Assembly: GCA_030613795.1 (NCBI GenBank)
Contig: JAUWLG010000001.1
Span: forward strand, 1 to 21,645
DNA length: 21,645 nt
Source: Helicobacteraceae bacterium
Lineage (GTDB): Bacteria; Campylobacterota; Campylobacteria; Campylobacterales; Sulfurimonadaceae
Reading direction: 5' to 3'
Position numbers and translations under genes: made by a program. Positions 1 through 7,066 of this stretch are shown piece after piece. Every line of letters begins with the position of its first letter. Within the stretch, counting starts at the first letter, position 1. The notes under the pieces were generated by a model. It searched no databases, was not told where the DNA came from, and saw nothing but the letters and a program-made list of their open reading frames with translations.

Positions 1-2
1 AA

Positions 3-869
3 GAGTTTGGTGATGCACTGTAAAAACTGAAACTACACGACTCTTCTCTCTCTTATGAACCGGAGACATCTGTTGCACTTGGTTTTGGTTTCCGTGTCGG
101 TTTCCTGGGTATGCTGCACATGGAGGTCATCAAAGAGCGACTAGAGCGTGAGTTTAACCTTGACCTTATCGCAACAGCACCTTCGGTTGTCTACCATGTT
201 CATATGAACAACGGTGACATGATAGAGGTCCAAAACCCTTCTGAGCTACCGGAAGTAAACCATATTGATCATATTGAAGAGCCGTATGTCAGAGCAACAG
301 TTATCACACCTACAGAGTACCTTGGTAATGTGATGAACCTACTTGTATCTAAACGCGGTGTTCAAGAGAAGATGGACTATCTTAATGAAGAGCGTGTTCT
401 GTTAGAGTACTCAGTTCCAATGAATGAGATCGTGGTCGGTTTTTATGATACCTTGAAGTCTATCTCTAAAGGTTACGCCTCTTTTGACTATGACCCAATT
501 GGCTTCCGTCAGGGTGATTTGGTCAAGCTTGATGTTAAAGTGGCAGGCGATGTTGTTGATGCACTCTCAGTCATAGTACCTAGAACATCGGCAGACTCTC
601 GCGGTCGTGCCCTGGTTAAAAACATGAAAGAGATCGTACCGCGTCAGCTTTTTGAAGTCGCGATCCAAGCCTCTTTAGGAAGTCGTATCATCGCTCGTGA
701 GACCGTTAAGTCTATGGGTAAAAATGTTACGGCTAAATGTTACGGTGGTGACATTACCCGTAAACGTAAACTCCTAGAGAAACAGAAAGCCGGTAAAAAA
801 CGAATGAAGTCTATCGGTAAGGTCAACCTGCCGCAAGAGGCGTTCATGTCCGTCCTCAAAATGGACTAA
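3..869 (+). CDS. lepA: Elongation factor 4 (LepA), C-terminal half, interrupted by an in-frame TAA
   Basis: LepA/EF4 is a ribosome-associated GTPase that back-translocates or remodels stalled ribosomes. The GTPase domain lies outside the window. The visible part spans the end of domain III (conserved [14 protein letters not shown] then [19 protein letters not shown]), the EF-G domain V-like region ([17 protein letters not shown]) and the lysine-rich LepA-specific C-terminal domain ([20 protein letters not shown]). The end matches the normal LepA C-terminus. The frame runs back to base 3, but codon 21-23 is TAA where the family has a charged or polar residue in a D-A-L-x-K-L-K-L helix. As written, the full-length product would stop there, and the first ATG afterwards (111) would not give a functional GTPase. 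This is either a real nonsense mutation or a base-call error. Family identity is very certain. Confidence 0.93.
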
Positions 870-871
870 CT

Positions 872-977
872 AAAACTTCCAGCTTCGGTGCAATTTGCAC
901 TTCAGTTCACCTCTCGACGTACCGATGTACGCCTTCGGGATCACTTCAGCACAACTTACACCAAATCTGAAAGTTTT
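872..977. repeat. Structured intergenic element, copy A
   Basis: This 106-nt element begins two bases after the lepA stop. Outer arms 872-882 and 967-977 pair in 10 of 11 positions. A central hairpin has arms CGTAC (918-922) and GTACG (927-931) around CGAT. The same layout occurs at 9683-9790, with shared blocks (CCTTCGG just 3' of the hairpin; GCACAA then ACAC/ACAC and AAATCT before the closing arm) but different stem sequences that still pair. It may act as a 3'-end structure or terminator for lepA, or be a dispersed palindromic repeat. Function is not known to me. Confidence 0.6.
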
Positions 978-1007
978 TAATTTTTAGTAAGAGATGTTTC
1001 GTTTTTC

Positions 1008-1016
1008 TGCTAAAAT
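1008..1016 (+). promoter_or_regulatory. Candidate extended -10 promoter for the comF-like gene
   Basis: TG-C-TAAAAT (TG at 1008-1009, hexamer 1011-1016) resembles an extended -10 box, the main sigma70 signal in Campylobacterota. It lies about 70 nt before the ATG at 1085, downstream of element A. No convincing -35 is seen. No strong Shine-Dalgarno precedes the ATG, only an A-rich stretch. Confidence 0.35.
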
Positions 1017-1084
1017 AGTGTAAAAAAGTGAATCTATGTGGGTGGTTGTTTGGATAAAATAAAATATCAACAACTGAAAAAAAG

Positions 1085-1660
1085 ATGAAATGTCTATTGT
1101 GCTCGTCATGGTCTCTTCAACACATCTGTAAAGATTGCCAAAAAGAGAATCTCGAACCTTCATTTTACAAACGCAAGATCCGCGGCAACATCGACGTCTA
1201 CTCTTTTTACAAATACAGAGACATTGAAAAACTGCTTCACACCAAACACACCGACCTCGGTTTTTATATCTATTCGCTGTTAGCCAAGATCGCTTTTGGC
1301 CGTTTTGCGGAGAACTTCAGCTTTGAAGAGGATGTCGCTTCCCTCGGTGTTGACGAACATGTCAAACACGGTTACTCCCATACGGCTATTTTAAACAAGA
1401 CACTGAGATCCAAGCATATCCGTCCCCGTTTTAATAAGATCAGTGCAAAGAGCAAAGAGACCTACTCCGGTAAAAGTTTTCAATACCGTCTTTTGCACCC
1501 GCGCAAGTTTGAAGTACAACCGTTCAAAGAGAAATACGTCATTTTGGTAGACGACATCGTCACAACCGGGATGACACTGACACAGGCTGTAGAAGCATTG
1601 GAACAGGAGGGTAAAGAGGTCGTTTTCTGCCTGACTTTAGCGGATGCTGAGAAGAAGTGA
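1085..1660 (+). CDS. ComF-family phosphoribosyltransferase-like protein
   Basis: The 191-residue protein resembles ComF/GntX, a PRTase-fold family linked to DNA uptake in naturally competent bacteria. The N-terminus has a four-cysteine zinc ribbon (C3-x2-C6 and C15-x2-C18), and the C-terminal part carries the PRPP-binding loop VDDIVTTG (155-162). The central region is more divergent than in typical ComF, which is common in Campylobacterota. The ATG at 1085 places the first zinc cysteine at residue 3, as in the family. The gene stands alone on the plus strand and converges on selU with a 4-nt gap, so it is probably monocistronic. The fold assignment is firm. A competence role is inferred from the family, and its enzymatic activity (if any) is unknown. 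Confidence 0.85.
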   Translation: MKCLLCSSWSLQHICKDCQKENLEPSFYKRKIRGNIDVYSFYKYRDIEKLLHTKHTDLGFYIYSLLAKIAFGRFAENFSFEEDVASLGVDEHVKHGYSHTAILNKTLRSKHIRPRFNKISAKSKETYSGKSFQYRLLHPRKFEVQPFKEKYVILVDDIVTTGMTLTQAVEALEQEGKEVVFCLTLADAEKK

Positions 1661-1664
1661 TCTA

Positions 1665-2750
1665 TTAGACTTGTAAAAAGGCGAGTATCTCCTCTTCGCT
1701 TCCTCGAAAGATGATGGGGATAGGACTCTTCTCTATTTGGTAGTTATACATAGGGTCGTAGTACTCTTCAAGGAGTATCTGTACCCACTCTTTGTGGGCT
1801 TCCGTCTTGCCGCTTATCTGCTGGATCTTAAAGGCATTGTCCAAAACAGTTTTCAGGTGGAGGTAACGTTCACTGCCAAGACGTCTTTGAATACGGCTCA
1901 GGTTTCCATGCATTTCTTCAAACCACTTCTCATCGCCTTCGTCATCGTAATATCTGTTATATTCGACTAATGCTGATGTGACGTACTCATCAAATGTGAT
2001 CTGTACGCGGGTTTCGATGGGCGCTTCCAAGATGACTAGGCTCGCTTGTTGGAGGTTGTTAAAGACAGGTTTTGGGATAAAGACCCTGCCGATATTGTGG
2101 CTTTCGTGTTCGATGACAAGTCTATTGTGACCTTCGCTTTCATGACGAATAAGTTCATAAGCAAGTTTATCTTCGAAGTCTATCTGAGTGGGTTGGGGTG
2201 TCGTGAAACGCCCAAACGATGAGCCTCTGTGGTTTGCTAGATCTTCTAGGTCAATAGCATTGTTTAGTTTATGGATAAGCAGTGTCTTGCCTGAACCGGT
2301 TGAACCACCGATGATGATTGTCTCTGCCTCATCACTGATACGTTCCGACTCCTCCATGAGAAAGTGACGAAAGGCTTTGTATCCGCCTTTTAGGCGAGGG
2401 AGGTCGATACCTGCTTCGGCTAGCCACTCTTGTGATATCTTAGAACGCTGGCCACCGCGAAAGCAGTAGAGGTAGGCATCGGGATATTGCTGCATAAAGT
2501 CTTGCCATGCTTGAACCCGCTTGGCTTTTACTTCGCCTTGAATCAGTTCATGTCCCAGCTTTATAGCTTCGTTATTACCGGCTTCTTTATAGCGTATTCC
2601 AATAAGATGACGCTCTTCATCGTTCATCAATGGAAGATTGGTCGATGTAGGAAATGCCCCTTTTTCAAACTCAATAGGTGCACGAACATCAATTAGAGGA
2701 CGTCTGTCTAAAACGATAGCACGAAAATTGTCCGTTAAAGGGAGTGCCAC
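1665..2750 (-). CDS. selU: tRNA 2-selenouridine synthase (SelU/MnmH)
   Basis: SelU replaces sulfur by selenium at the wobble 2-thiouridine of tRNA-Lys, -Glu and -Gln, using selenophosphate from SelD. The N-terminal rhodanese domain starts at IDVRAPIEFE and contains the catalytic cysteine in CFRGGQRS. A P-loop domain follows (GGSTGSGKT) with the family motif NHRGSSFG. The frame is open to a GTG at 2780 inside selD. I chose the GTG at 2750, one base after the selD TAA: it gives 361 residues, puts the catalytic cysteine at 96 (97 in E. coli) and leaves a leader as short as in E. coli SelU. The longer start would add ten residues with no counterpart. It is transcribed with selD, so selenophosphate supply and use are coupled. 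Confidence 0.93.
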   Translation of the reverse strand: MALPLTDNFRAIVLDRRPLIDVRAPIEFEKGAFPTSTNLPLMNDEERHLIGIRYKEAGNNEAIKLGHELIQGEVKAKRVQAWQDFMQQYPDAYLYCFRGGQRSKISQEWLAEAGIDLPRLKGGYKAFRHFLMEESERISDEAETIIIGGSTGSGKTLLIHKLNNAIDLEDLANHRGSSFGRFTTPQPTQIDFEDKLAYELIRHESEGHNRLVIEHESHNIGRVFIPKPVFNNLQQASLVILEAPIETRVQITFDEYVTSALVEYNRYYDDEGDEKWFEEMHGNLSRIQRRLGSERYLHLKTVLDNAFKIQQISGKTEAHKEWVQILLEEYYDPMYNYQIEKSPIPIIFRGSEEEILAFLQV

Positions 2751-2751
2751 G

Positions 2752-3783
2752 TTAGACAACCTTGACGATGTGTTCACCACGCTTCGTTGTTTGACCGATA
2801 GAGCTCAGTTCAAGTCCAACAGACTCGGTGATCTTTAAAAACTCTTCTACACTCTCTTTGCGAACAGCACAAAGCAGACCGCCAGAGGTCTGGGCATCGC
2901 AGAGGATGTCTTGCTGCTGAGCTGTCATTGGTCCGATCTTATGACCATAACTCTCAAAGTTACGACGGGTTCCGCCCGGAACACACTCCATTGCCAGGTA
3001 CTTTTCGACATTGTTTAAGAGAGGAACATCCTGGAACCTAACAGTTGCGCTGATGCCGCTGCCGTCACAGATTTCAGTAAGGTGACCAAGCAGTCCAAAA
3101 CCGGTTACATCGGTGAGTGCCGTTACCCCTTCGAGTTGAGAGATCTCAGCACCGATCTTATTCAAGGTACACATAGCATCAATGGCAACCTGGATGTCAC
3201 CTTCTGAGATCTTGCCCTGTTTTTGCGCTGTAGTTAAGATACCGATACCAAGAGGCTTGGTCAAAAAGAGCTCACAGTCGGCTTCAGCCGTGTCATTACG
3301 TTTGATGTTCTTGTTCTCAGCAAGACCCGTGACCGCAAGACCAAAGATAGGCTCCGGTGAGTCGATGCTGTGACCGCCGGCAAGAGGAATACCCGCATCT
3401 TCGCAGACTGCACGGCCGCCATCGATGACCTTTTGGGCGACATCTGCATCAAGCTTGTTGATCGGCCAGCCAAAGATAGAGATGGCCATCAGCGGCTTAC
3501 CGCCCATAGCGTAGATATCACTGATGGCATTGGTCGCAGCGATACGTCCAAAGGTAAAAGGATCGTCCACAATCGGCATAAAAAAGTCGGTGGTACTGAG
3601 AACAGAGGTCCCGTTTCCAAGGTCAAAAGCGGCAGCATCATCATTGGTAGAGTTCCCGACCAAGAGTTCAGGATGTTCTATGGTCTCTCTTGAGGTCTCA
3701 AGGATCTGTTTAAGCAGTTTAGGGGAGATCTTGCAGCCACAGCCGGCACCGTGACTGTATTGGGTTAATTTTATCTCTTCCAT
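2752..3783 (-). CDS. selD: Selenide, water dikinase (selenophosphate synthetase)
   Basis: SelD makes selenophosphate from selenide and ATP, releasing AMP and phosphate. The 343-residue protein carries the catalytic glycine-rich N-terminus [11 protein letters not shown], with C15 and K18 equivalent to the essential C17 and K20 of E. coli SelD. It is the cysteine form; no TGA selenocysteine codon is present. Other hallmarks are [10 protein letters not shown], the metal-binding STTDFF segment, [21 protein letters not shown] and [10 protein letters not shown], in family order and at full length. The ATG at 3783 follows an AGAGAG ribosome-binding sequence. The only selenium consumer visible is the adjacent selU, so tRNA modification is the certain use; selenoprotein synthesis genes are not in the window. 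Confidence 0.97.
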   Translation of the reverse strand: MEEIKLTQYSHGAGCGCKISPKLLKQILETSRETIEHPELLVGNSTNDDAAAFDLGNGTSVLSTTDFFMPIVDDPFTFGRIAATNAISDIYAMGGKPLMAISIFGWPINKLDADVAQKVIDGGRAVCEDAGIPLAGGHSIDSPEPIFGLAVTGLAENKNIKRNDTAEADCELFLTKPLGIGILTTAQKQGKISEGDIQVAIDAMCTLNKIGAEISQLEGVTALTDVTGFGLLGHLTEICDGSGISATVRFQDVPLLNNVEKYLAMECVPGGTRRNFESYGHKIGPMTAQQQDILCDAQTSGGLLCAVRKESVEEFLKITESVGLELSSIGQTTKRGEHIVKVV

Positions 3784-3812
3784 CGTGTCTCTCTTTAATG
3801 ATTTTAATTAAC

Positions 3813-3869
3813 GTTATAGTAGTCCCGTTTCGCTAAGAGGAGACTGTATTAATACGATAATGGTATGAT
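3813..3869. promoter_or_regulatory. Divergent promoter region between selD and the HAD gene
   Basis: The 113-nt gap between divergent starts must serve both genes. On the plus strand, TG-G-TATGAT (3861-3869) is an extended -10 with a GGGAG ribosome-binding site at 3884-3888 ahead of the ATG at 3897. On the minus strand, TATAAC (reverse complement of 3813-3818) is a plausible -10 for selD about 30 nt before its ATG. No selenium-responsive or other operator was recognised. Confidence 0.45.
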
Positions 3870-3896
3870 TTATAAAAATACTTGGGAGTGTAACAG

Positions 3897-4373
3897 ATGA
3901 AAGAGCTTACTATTACTGTTCCGCACTATAAAACGCTTATATTACGACATGTTGTGTTGGATTACAATGGAACACTGGCCGAAGACGGTGAACTCAAAGA
4001 AGAGGCAAAGATGCTGCTTAATGATCTGGTCTTACATTATGAAGTGCATGTCATTACATCTGACACATTTGGCAGTGTTAAAGAGCAGTTGGACAGTTTT
4101 GATGTCACGATCAGGGTCTTAAAAAGTGATGACCATACGGCTGAAAAAGCATCGTACATCGAAGAACTTGGTAGTGAACATTGTGTTGCGGTCGGTAATG
4201 GCAACAACGATGCAGCGATGCTGAAAGCGGCACAGCTTGGGATTGCTTTGATCGGTGATGAAGGGTGCAGCACGCAAACGCTGTTAAGCAGTGATATTGT
4301 TTGTAAAAGCATTGAAGATGCTTTAGCGTTACTGCTAAATGAGAAACGCCTTATTGCTACCCTTCGGAAATAG
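3897..4373 (+). CDS. HAD-superfamily protein, soluble P-type ATPase-like
   Basis: This 158-residue protein has all four HAD motifs but no cap domain. Motif I is D22-Y-N24-G-T26, motif II is T54/S55, motif III is K84, and motif IV is GNGNNDAAML (100-109, with D105). It resembles the group of small cytosolic proteins similar to the phosphorylation domain of P-type ATPases (COG4087 type). The second acidic residue of the usual DxD motif is asparagine, as is common in this group; this removes the usual general acid/base of phosphatases, so fast phosphatase turnover may not be its role. It is transcribed divergently from selD and converges on the sagB-like gene. The substrate is unknown. Confidence 0.85.
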   Translation: MKELTITVPHYKTLILRHVVLDYNGTLAEDGELKEEAKMLLNDLVLHYEVHVITSDTFGSVKEQLDSFDVTIRVLKSDDHTAEKASYIEELGSEHCVAVGNGNNDAAMLKAAQLGIALIGDEGCSTQTLLSSDIVCKSIEDALALLLNEKRLIATLRK

Positions 4374-4389
4374 AAGAGGGACCTTAAGC

Positions 4390-5157
4390 TTAGGTTCGAT
4401 TTGGGTAGGGCTCTCTCATACTCACTCGAGTATCAAGAATAGCACGTCCTACAGTAAAGTGGTACATTGTCTGAAAGGTCTCATTATCAAGTCCTAACAT
4501 ACGGTGCATCACATCATCGAGGTAGCAGCCAATGCCTGTTGCATTGAGACCAAGGGCTGTCGCTTCAAGATAGAGCTGTTGACCGATCTCGCCGCACTCC
4601 CAGTACAACTCTTTATACTCATGCGCACCATAACTCTTTATCGGTTCATTGAATTCAGTGATCATTCCTAAAGCGAAAGCACTGTCACTTGCAATGTCTT
4701 GGGAACAGGAGATGAATTTGGCTTGAGAACGGAAGTCGCCTTTTTCCAAAAGATAGAGGTTTTCTATCTTCTGCTCTTGCCAGAGAAAATCGTTTCGTGT
4801 TAAGCGTTTCAGAGCACTTTTGTGTGCGTTGTTACGAATATAGAAATAAAGTCCTGACTCTAAAGTCTCTACATCATGCACAAATATAACAAAATGAACA
4901 CGTTCTCTATAGCTATCGACTGGGGCTGTGACAGAGTGTAACAACTGCGTGAACTGTTCTAGAGAGATATGGCTACGGGCAAAGTCCATCGCTTGAGCAC
5001 TGCGGCGTTTTAAGATCACCTCTTTGATACTTTTGTCATTAGGTATACGCTCTTGATCAGCTGTTAGATACGATAGTTTTGGCAGGGACATAGTATCGAC
5101 TTGAGAAGCTTTCATGGCAAGATCGACGGCTTCCCAAGGGTGGTGAGCTTGGCTCAA
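4390..5157 (-). CDS. SagB/ThcOx-type nitroreductase, C-terminal half of a broken gene
   Basis: This is the second nitroreductase-like (FMN-dependent) domain of a two-domain SagB/ThcOx-type dehydrogenase. It carries the repeated family features KEVILKRRSAQAMD near its start and ATALGLNATGIGCYLDD followed by HRMLGL near its end. The apparent start is a TTG at 5157, but the reading frame is open upstream through about 16 further sensible codons to a TAA at 5206-5208, and that frame is the same as the N-terminal half (5206-5964). The two are best read as one gene of about 524 residues with one nonsense codon. Relatives oxidise azolines or act as uncharacterised reductases; no azole-peptide biosynthesis partners are present here, so the substrate is unknown. 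Confidence 0.82.
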   Translation of the reverse strand: MSQAHHPWEAVDLAMKASQVDTMSLPKLSYLTADQERIPNDKSIKEVILKRRSAQAMDFARSHISLEQFTQLLHSVTAPVDSYRERVHFVIFVHDVETLESGLYFYIRNNAHKSALKRLTRNDFLWQEQKIENLYLLEKGDFRSQAKFISCSQDIASDSAFALGMITEFNEPIKSYGAHEYKELYWECGEIGQQLYLEATALGLNATGIGCYLDDVMHRMLGLDNETFQTMYHFTVGRAILDTRVSMREPYPNRT

Positions 5158-5205
5158 GAGATTTGCTTTGCCTTGAAATTGTTTTGGAATGTCGTTGAGC
5201 AGTTG

Positions 5206-5964
5206 TTAGAGGTCATGTTCGCTTTGCACGGACTCACTGATATGTAAGAGAGTCTGCCCAATCTCCGGTTCACTAACCTCATAGCGATCTTTTTGGTCAA
5301 GTCCGATCAACCTATCAAGATACTCAAGCGGCAATGTATCAACTTTAGAGGTTTGGAGTCCCAAAGTCCTTGCACTTACTTTAACCGCTTTCATGGCATG
5401 ACCGAGGTCCAGGTTGACATAGCGAAAACAGCGTTCGCCATACTTCCACATCTCTCGCCAGGTGATGGAGCTGAGTGCAACAAAGTAACCGTGCTGTTTC
5501 TGCTCTTTCCAATAGTCAGTGTCAAACTCAGCCAAGATCTCTAAGGCGTGCTCTTTTACATCGTAGTGGGCGATGACACTTTTTTCTGAGACCCCTTTCA
5601 CCGGTGGGATGATGATAGAGGCTTCAGTGGGTTGAAGATTGCCGCTTGAGGCGTTACATCGAAGTGCCCAGCAGTCGTTGCCGACACACTTCCAAGCGGC
5701 GATGCCGAGCGAAAATTGAAAGAGTTGTGCAATGGAGTAGAGAGACAGTGGTGCAGAGGGAAGATGTGCTTCGCTCATAATGGCGTTGTAACTCATTGTC
5801 GGGTTTTCGAAAGCCAGCGGTAGTTTTACTAAGCGAGCACCTTCGTAACTGCGAAATGGATCAGGCTGTGTTGCCCAGTCCATATAACCTAATGAAGCGG
5901 CATAACGGTTTGGATGGTGCTTAGTACGTTGGTGATAGTCAAAAATGATTTCAGTATTGTTCAT
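5206..5964 (-). CDS. SagB/ThcOx-type nitroreductase, N-terminal half of a broken gene
   Basis: This is the first domain (252 residues) of the two-domain SagB/ThcOx-type oxidoreductase. It includes FDYHQRTKHHPNRYA at the N-terminus, typical of the double-domain family, and the FMN-site signature NASSGNLQPTEAS. It ends in TAA at 5206-5208, followed directly in frame by CAA CTG CTC and the rest of the family sequence. The ATG at 5964 is the likely start, though its Shine-Dalgarno is weak. If the stop is real, only half of a normally intertwined FMN-binding fold is made, so the product is probably inactive unless the halves reassociate or the stop is read through. Confidence 0.82.
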   Translation of the reverse strand: MNNTEIIFDYHQRTKHHPNRYAASLGYMDWATQPDPFRSYEGARLVKLPLAFENPTMSYNAIMSEAHLPSAPLSLYSIAQLFQFSLGIAAWKCVGNDCWALRCNASSGNLQPTEASIIIPPVKGVSEKSVIAHYDVKEHALEILAEFDTDYWKEQKQHGYFVALSSITWREMWKYGERCFRYVNLDLGHAMKAVKVSARTLGLQTSKVDTLPLEYLDRLIGLDQKDRYEVSEPEIGQTLLHISESVQSEHDL

Positions 5965-6222
5965 CTGCTAATGGTATCTAAGAGAGGTGAAATTGCACTT
6001 CAATAGAATTTATATAGAAATGATTTAAGAAATGTCTGTTGTGAAGTGCTTTTATAATTTTAGAACATCGCATGAAAGAGAGTGGAAAAGTAAACAAACA
6101 GATGCCCCTGAGCAATATTTTTGTGTTACTTACCCTAAATAATGTCTGTTTACTTCAATAAAAATAGTTTGTAAGTTGTACAAAGCCCAAAAAATAGGGA
6201 TCTGTAAAATATGAGTCGTACA
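5965..6222. other. AT-rich gap with no gene between sagB-like gene and grpE
   Basis: The whole space between the divergent starts is 360 nt; the part next to grpE is annotated separately. This part holds an 8-bp inverted repeat (GCACTTCA at 5995-6002 and TGAAGTGC at 6042-6049) separated by 39 nt, a 7-bp inverted repeat (AAACAGA 6096-6102, TCTGTTT 6145-6151) and a 10-bp direct repeat AATGTCTGTT (6031-6040, 6141-6150). A 29-codon ATG frame at 6071-6160 lacks support. The repressor gene hrcA, which often precedes grpE in this phylum, is not here. Confidence 0.5.
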
Positions 6223-6251
6223 GACTAAAGTATAGTTAGTCGATTACTATA
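6223..6251. promoter_or_regulatory. Overlapping inverted repeats upstream of the grpE promoter
   Basis: Two perfect 6-bp dyads overlap just upstream of the -35: GACTAA-N7-TTAGTC (6223-6241) and TATAGT-N9-ACTATA (6231-6251). A dyad of this kind nine bases before the -35 could bind a transcription factor. It does not match CIRCE (the HrcA operator) or the HspR HAIR site. Confidence 0.35.
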
Positions 6252-6260
6252 AGATATTAC

Positions 6261-6289
6261 TTGACAGTAAATGACTCATGTGTTATAAT
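6261..6289 (+). promoter_or_regulatory. Strong sigma70 promoter for grpE-dnaK
   Basis: TTGACA (6261-6266), a 17-nt spacer and TATAAT (6284-6289) match consensus at all twelve positions, and TG at 6281-6282 adds an extended -10. The start point should fall near 6296, giving a short leader. AAAGGAG (6305-6311) is the ribosome-binding site, with a rather long 13-nt gap to the grpE ATG. Confidence 0.85.
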
Positions 6290-6324
6290 TTTGTGGATTT
6301 AACGAAAGGAGTCACTAATACATT

Positions 6325-6879
6325 ATGTCTGAAGAAAAAAAGAATGAAGAGACACAATCGATTGAAGAAGAACTCGAAGAGCAGCTGGAAGCTCACGAAG
6401 AATCTGAAGTTGAAGAGGTTGAAGACGAACTGGAGAGATTGAAAAAAGAGGTCGAAGCGCTGCAAGATAAATATGCACGTGTTCATGCCGACTTTGACAA
6501 TATCAAGAAACGTCTTGAGCGTGAGAAGTATCAAGCGCTTGATTATGCAAATGAGAAATTTGCAAAAGACATCATTCCTGTATTAGATGCACTTGATGGG
6601 GCAATTAAAGCCAAAGATATGGAGGCTGATCCACAGACCTTACTTGACAAAGTGAGTGAAGGGGTCGAGCTGACTATGAAACAATTTTTAAACGTGTTAG
6701 AGAAACATGGTGTTACAGCGGTAAGTGAAGACGAACCGTTTGATCCTAATGTTCATCATGCAGTCCAGCAGGTTGACAGCCCGGATCATGAAAGTGGTCA
6801 GATCGTCAGTACCTTTCAAAAAGGGTACAAATATAAAGAACGAACATTGCGTGATGCAATGGTCGTTATCGCGAACTAG
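6325..6879 (+). CDS. grpE: Co-chaperone GrpE, nucleotide exchange factor of DnaK
   Basis: GrpE releases ADP from DnaK and resets the chaperone cycle. The 184-residue protein has the expected acidic, glutamate-rich N-terminus (about 1-40), a long coiled-coil helix (about 35-90, containing YARVHADFDNIKKRLERE) and the compact beta-wing end with the family signature from PNVHHAV to TLRDAMVVIAN. Length is normal for bacteria. It is the first gene of the grpE-dnaK unit and is followed after 187 nt by dnaK. That gap carries repeat core C and a hairpin. hrcA is not adjacent, unlike the common hrcA-grpE-dnaK order in this phylum. Confidence 0.97.
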   Translation: MSEEKKNEETQSIEEELEEQLEAHEESEVEEVEDELERLKKEVEALQDKYARVHADFDNIKKRLEREKYQALDYANEKFAKDIIPVLDALDGAIKAKDMEADPQTLLDKVSEGVELTMKQFLNVLEKHGVTAVSEDEPFDPNVHHAVQQVDSPDHESGQIVSTFQKGYKYKERTLRDAMVVIAN

Positions 6880-6916
6880 ATTCACGGTAAATGGTGAAAC
6901 GTAAATCGTAAATGGG

Positions 6917-7012
6917 TTACGGCTTCACCTCAAAAGCAACAAGTTGCGTGAGCTCTCTGCTGAAGAGAACTTAGCGTTAGCGTAGATGACGGAATTACTT
7001 CTGGCATCGTAA
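6917..7012. repeat. Intergenic repeat element, copy C (between grpE and dnaK)
   Basis: The core at 6957-6985 matches 16993-17021 in 26 of 29 positions and includes an identical 14-mer TAGCGTTAGCGTAG. Arms TTACG (6917-6921) and CGTAA (7008-7012) could close a structure, and GCAAC-AA-GTTGC (6936-6947) forms a small hairpin. Just upstream, GTAAAT occurs three times (6880s to 6910s). No protein-coding role is evident. The position between co-transcribed chaperone genes suggests an inserted RNA-level element. Confidence 0.5.
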
Positions 7013-7020
7013 TAAAATAG

Positions 7021-7039
7021 ATGAAGGGGTTCCCTTCAT
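7021..7039 (+). terminator. Hairpin in the dnaK leader, possible attenuator
   Basis: ATGAAGGG (7021-7028) and CCCTTCAT (7032-7039) form a perfect 8-bp stem with a 3-nt loop, followed by TTTAT. This resembles a weak intrinsic terminator or attenuator, or a processing barrier, between grpE and dnaK. It could set the grpE:dnaK ratio. The U-tract is poor, so full termination is unlikely. Confidence 0.35.
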
Positions 7040-7066
7040 TTTATGAAATAAAATTAAGGAAATAGA

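Noticed and set aside
3733..3741. Selenocysteine in SelD
   Set aside because: The active-site codon that is TGA in some selD genes is a cysteine codon here, and no in-frame TGA exists.
5206..5208. Selenocysteine insertion or alternative genetic code at the sagB and lepA stops
   Set aside because: Both stops are TAA, not TGA, and many genes in the window end properly at TAA.
6071..6160. 29-codon ORF with an ATG and upstream TATAAT
   Set aside because: Short, no ribosome-binding site, no recognisable composition; expected by chance in AT-rich DNA.
5965..6324. hrcA remnant or CIRCE element before grpE
   Set aside because: No frame resembles HrcA, and the TTAGCACTC-N9-GAGTGCTAA pattern is absent.
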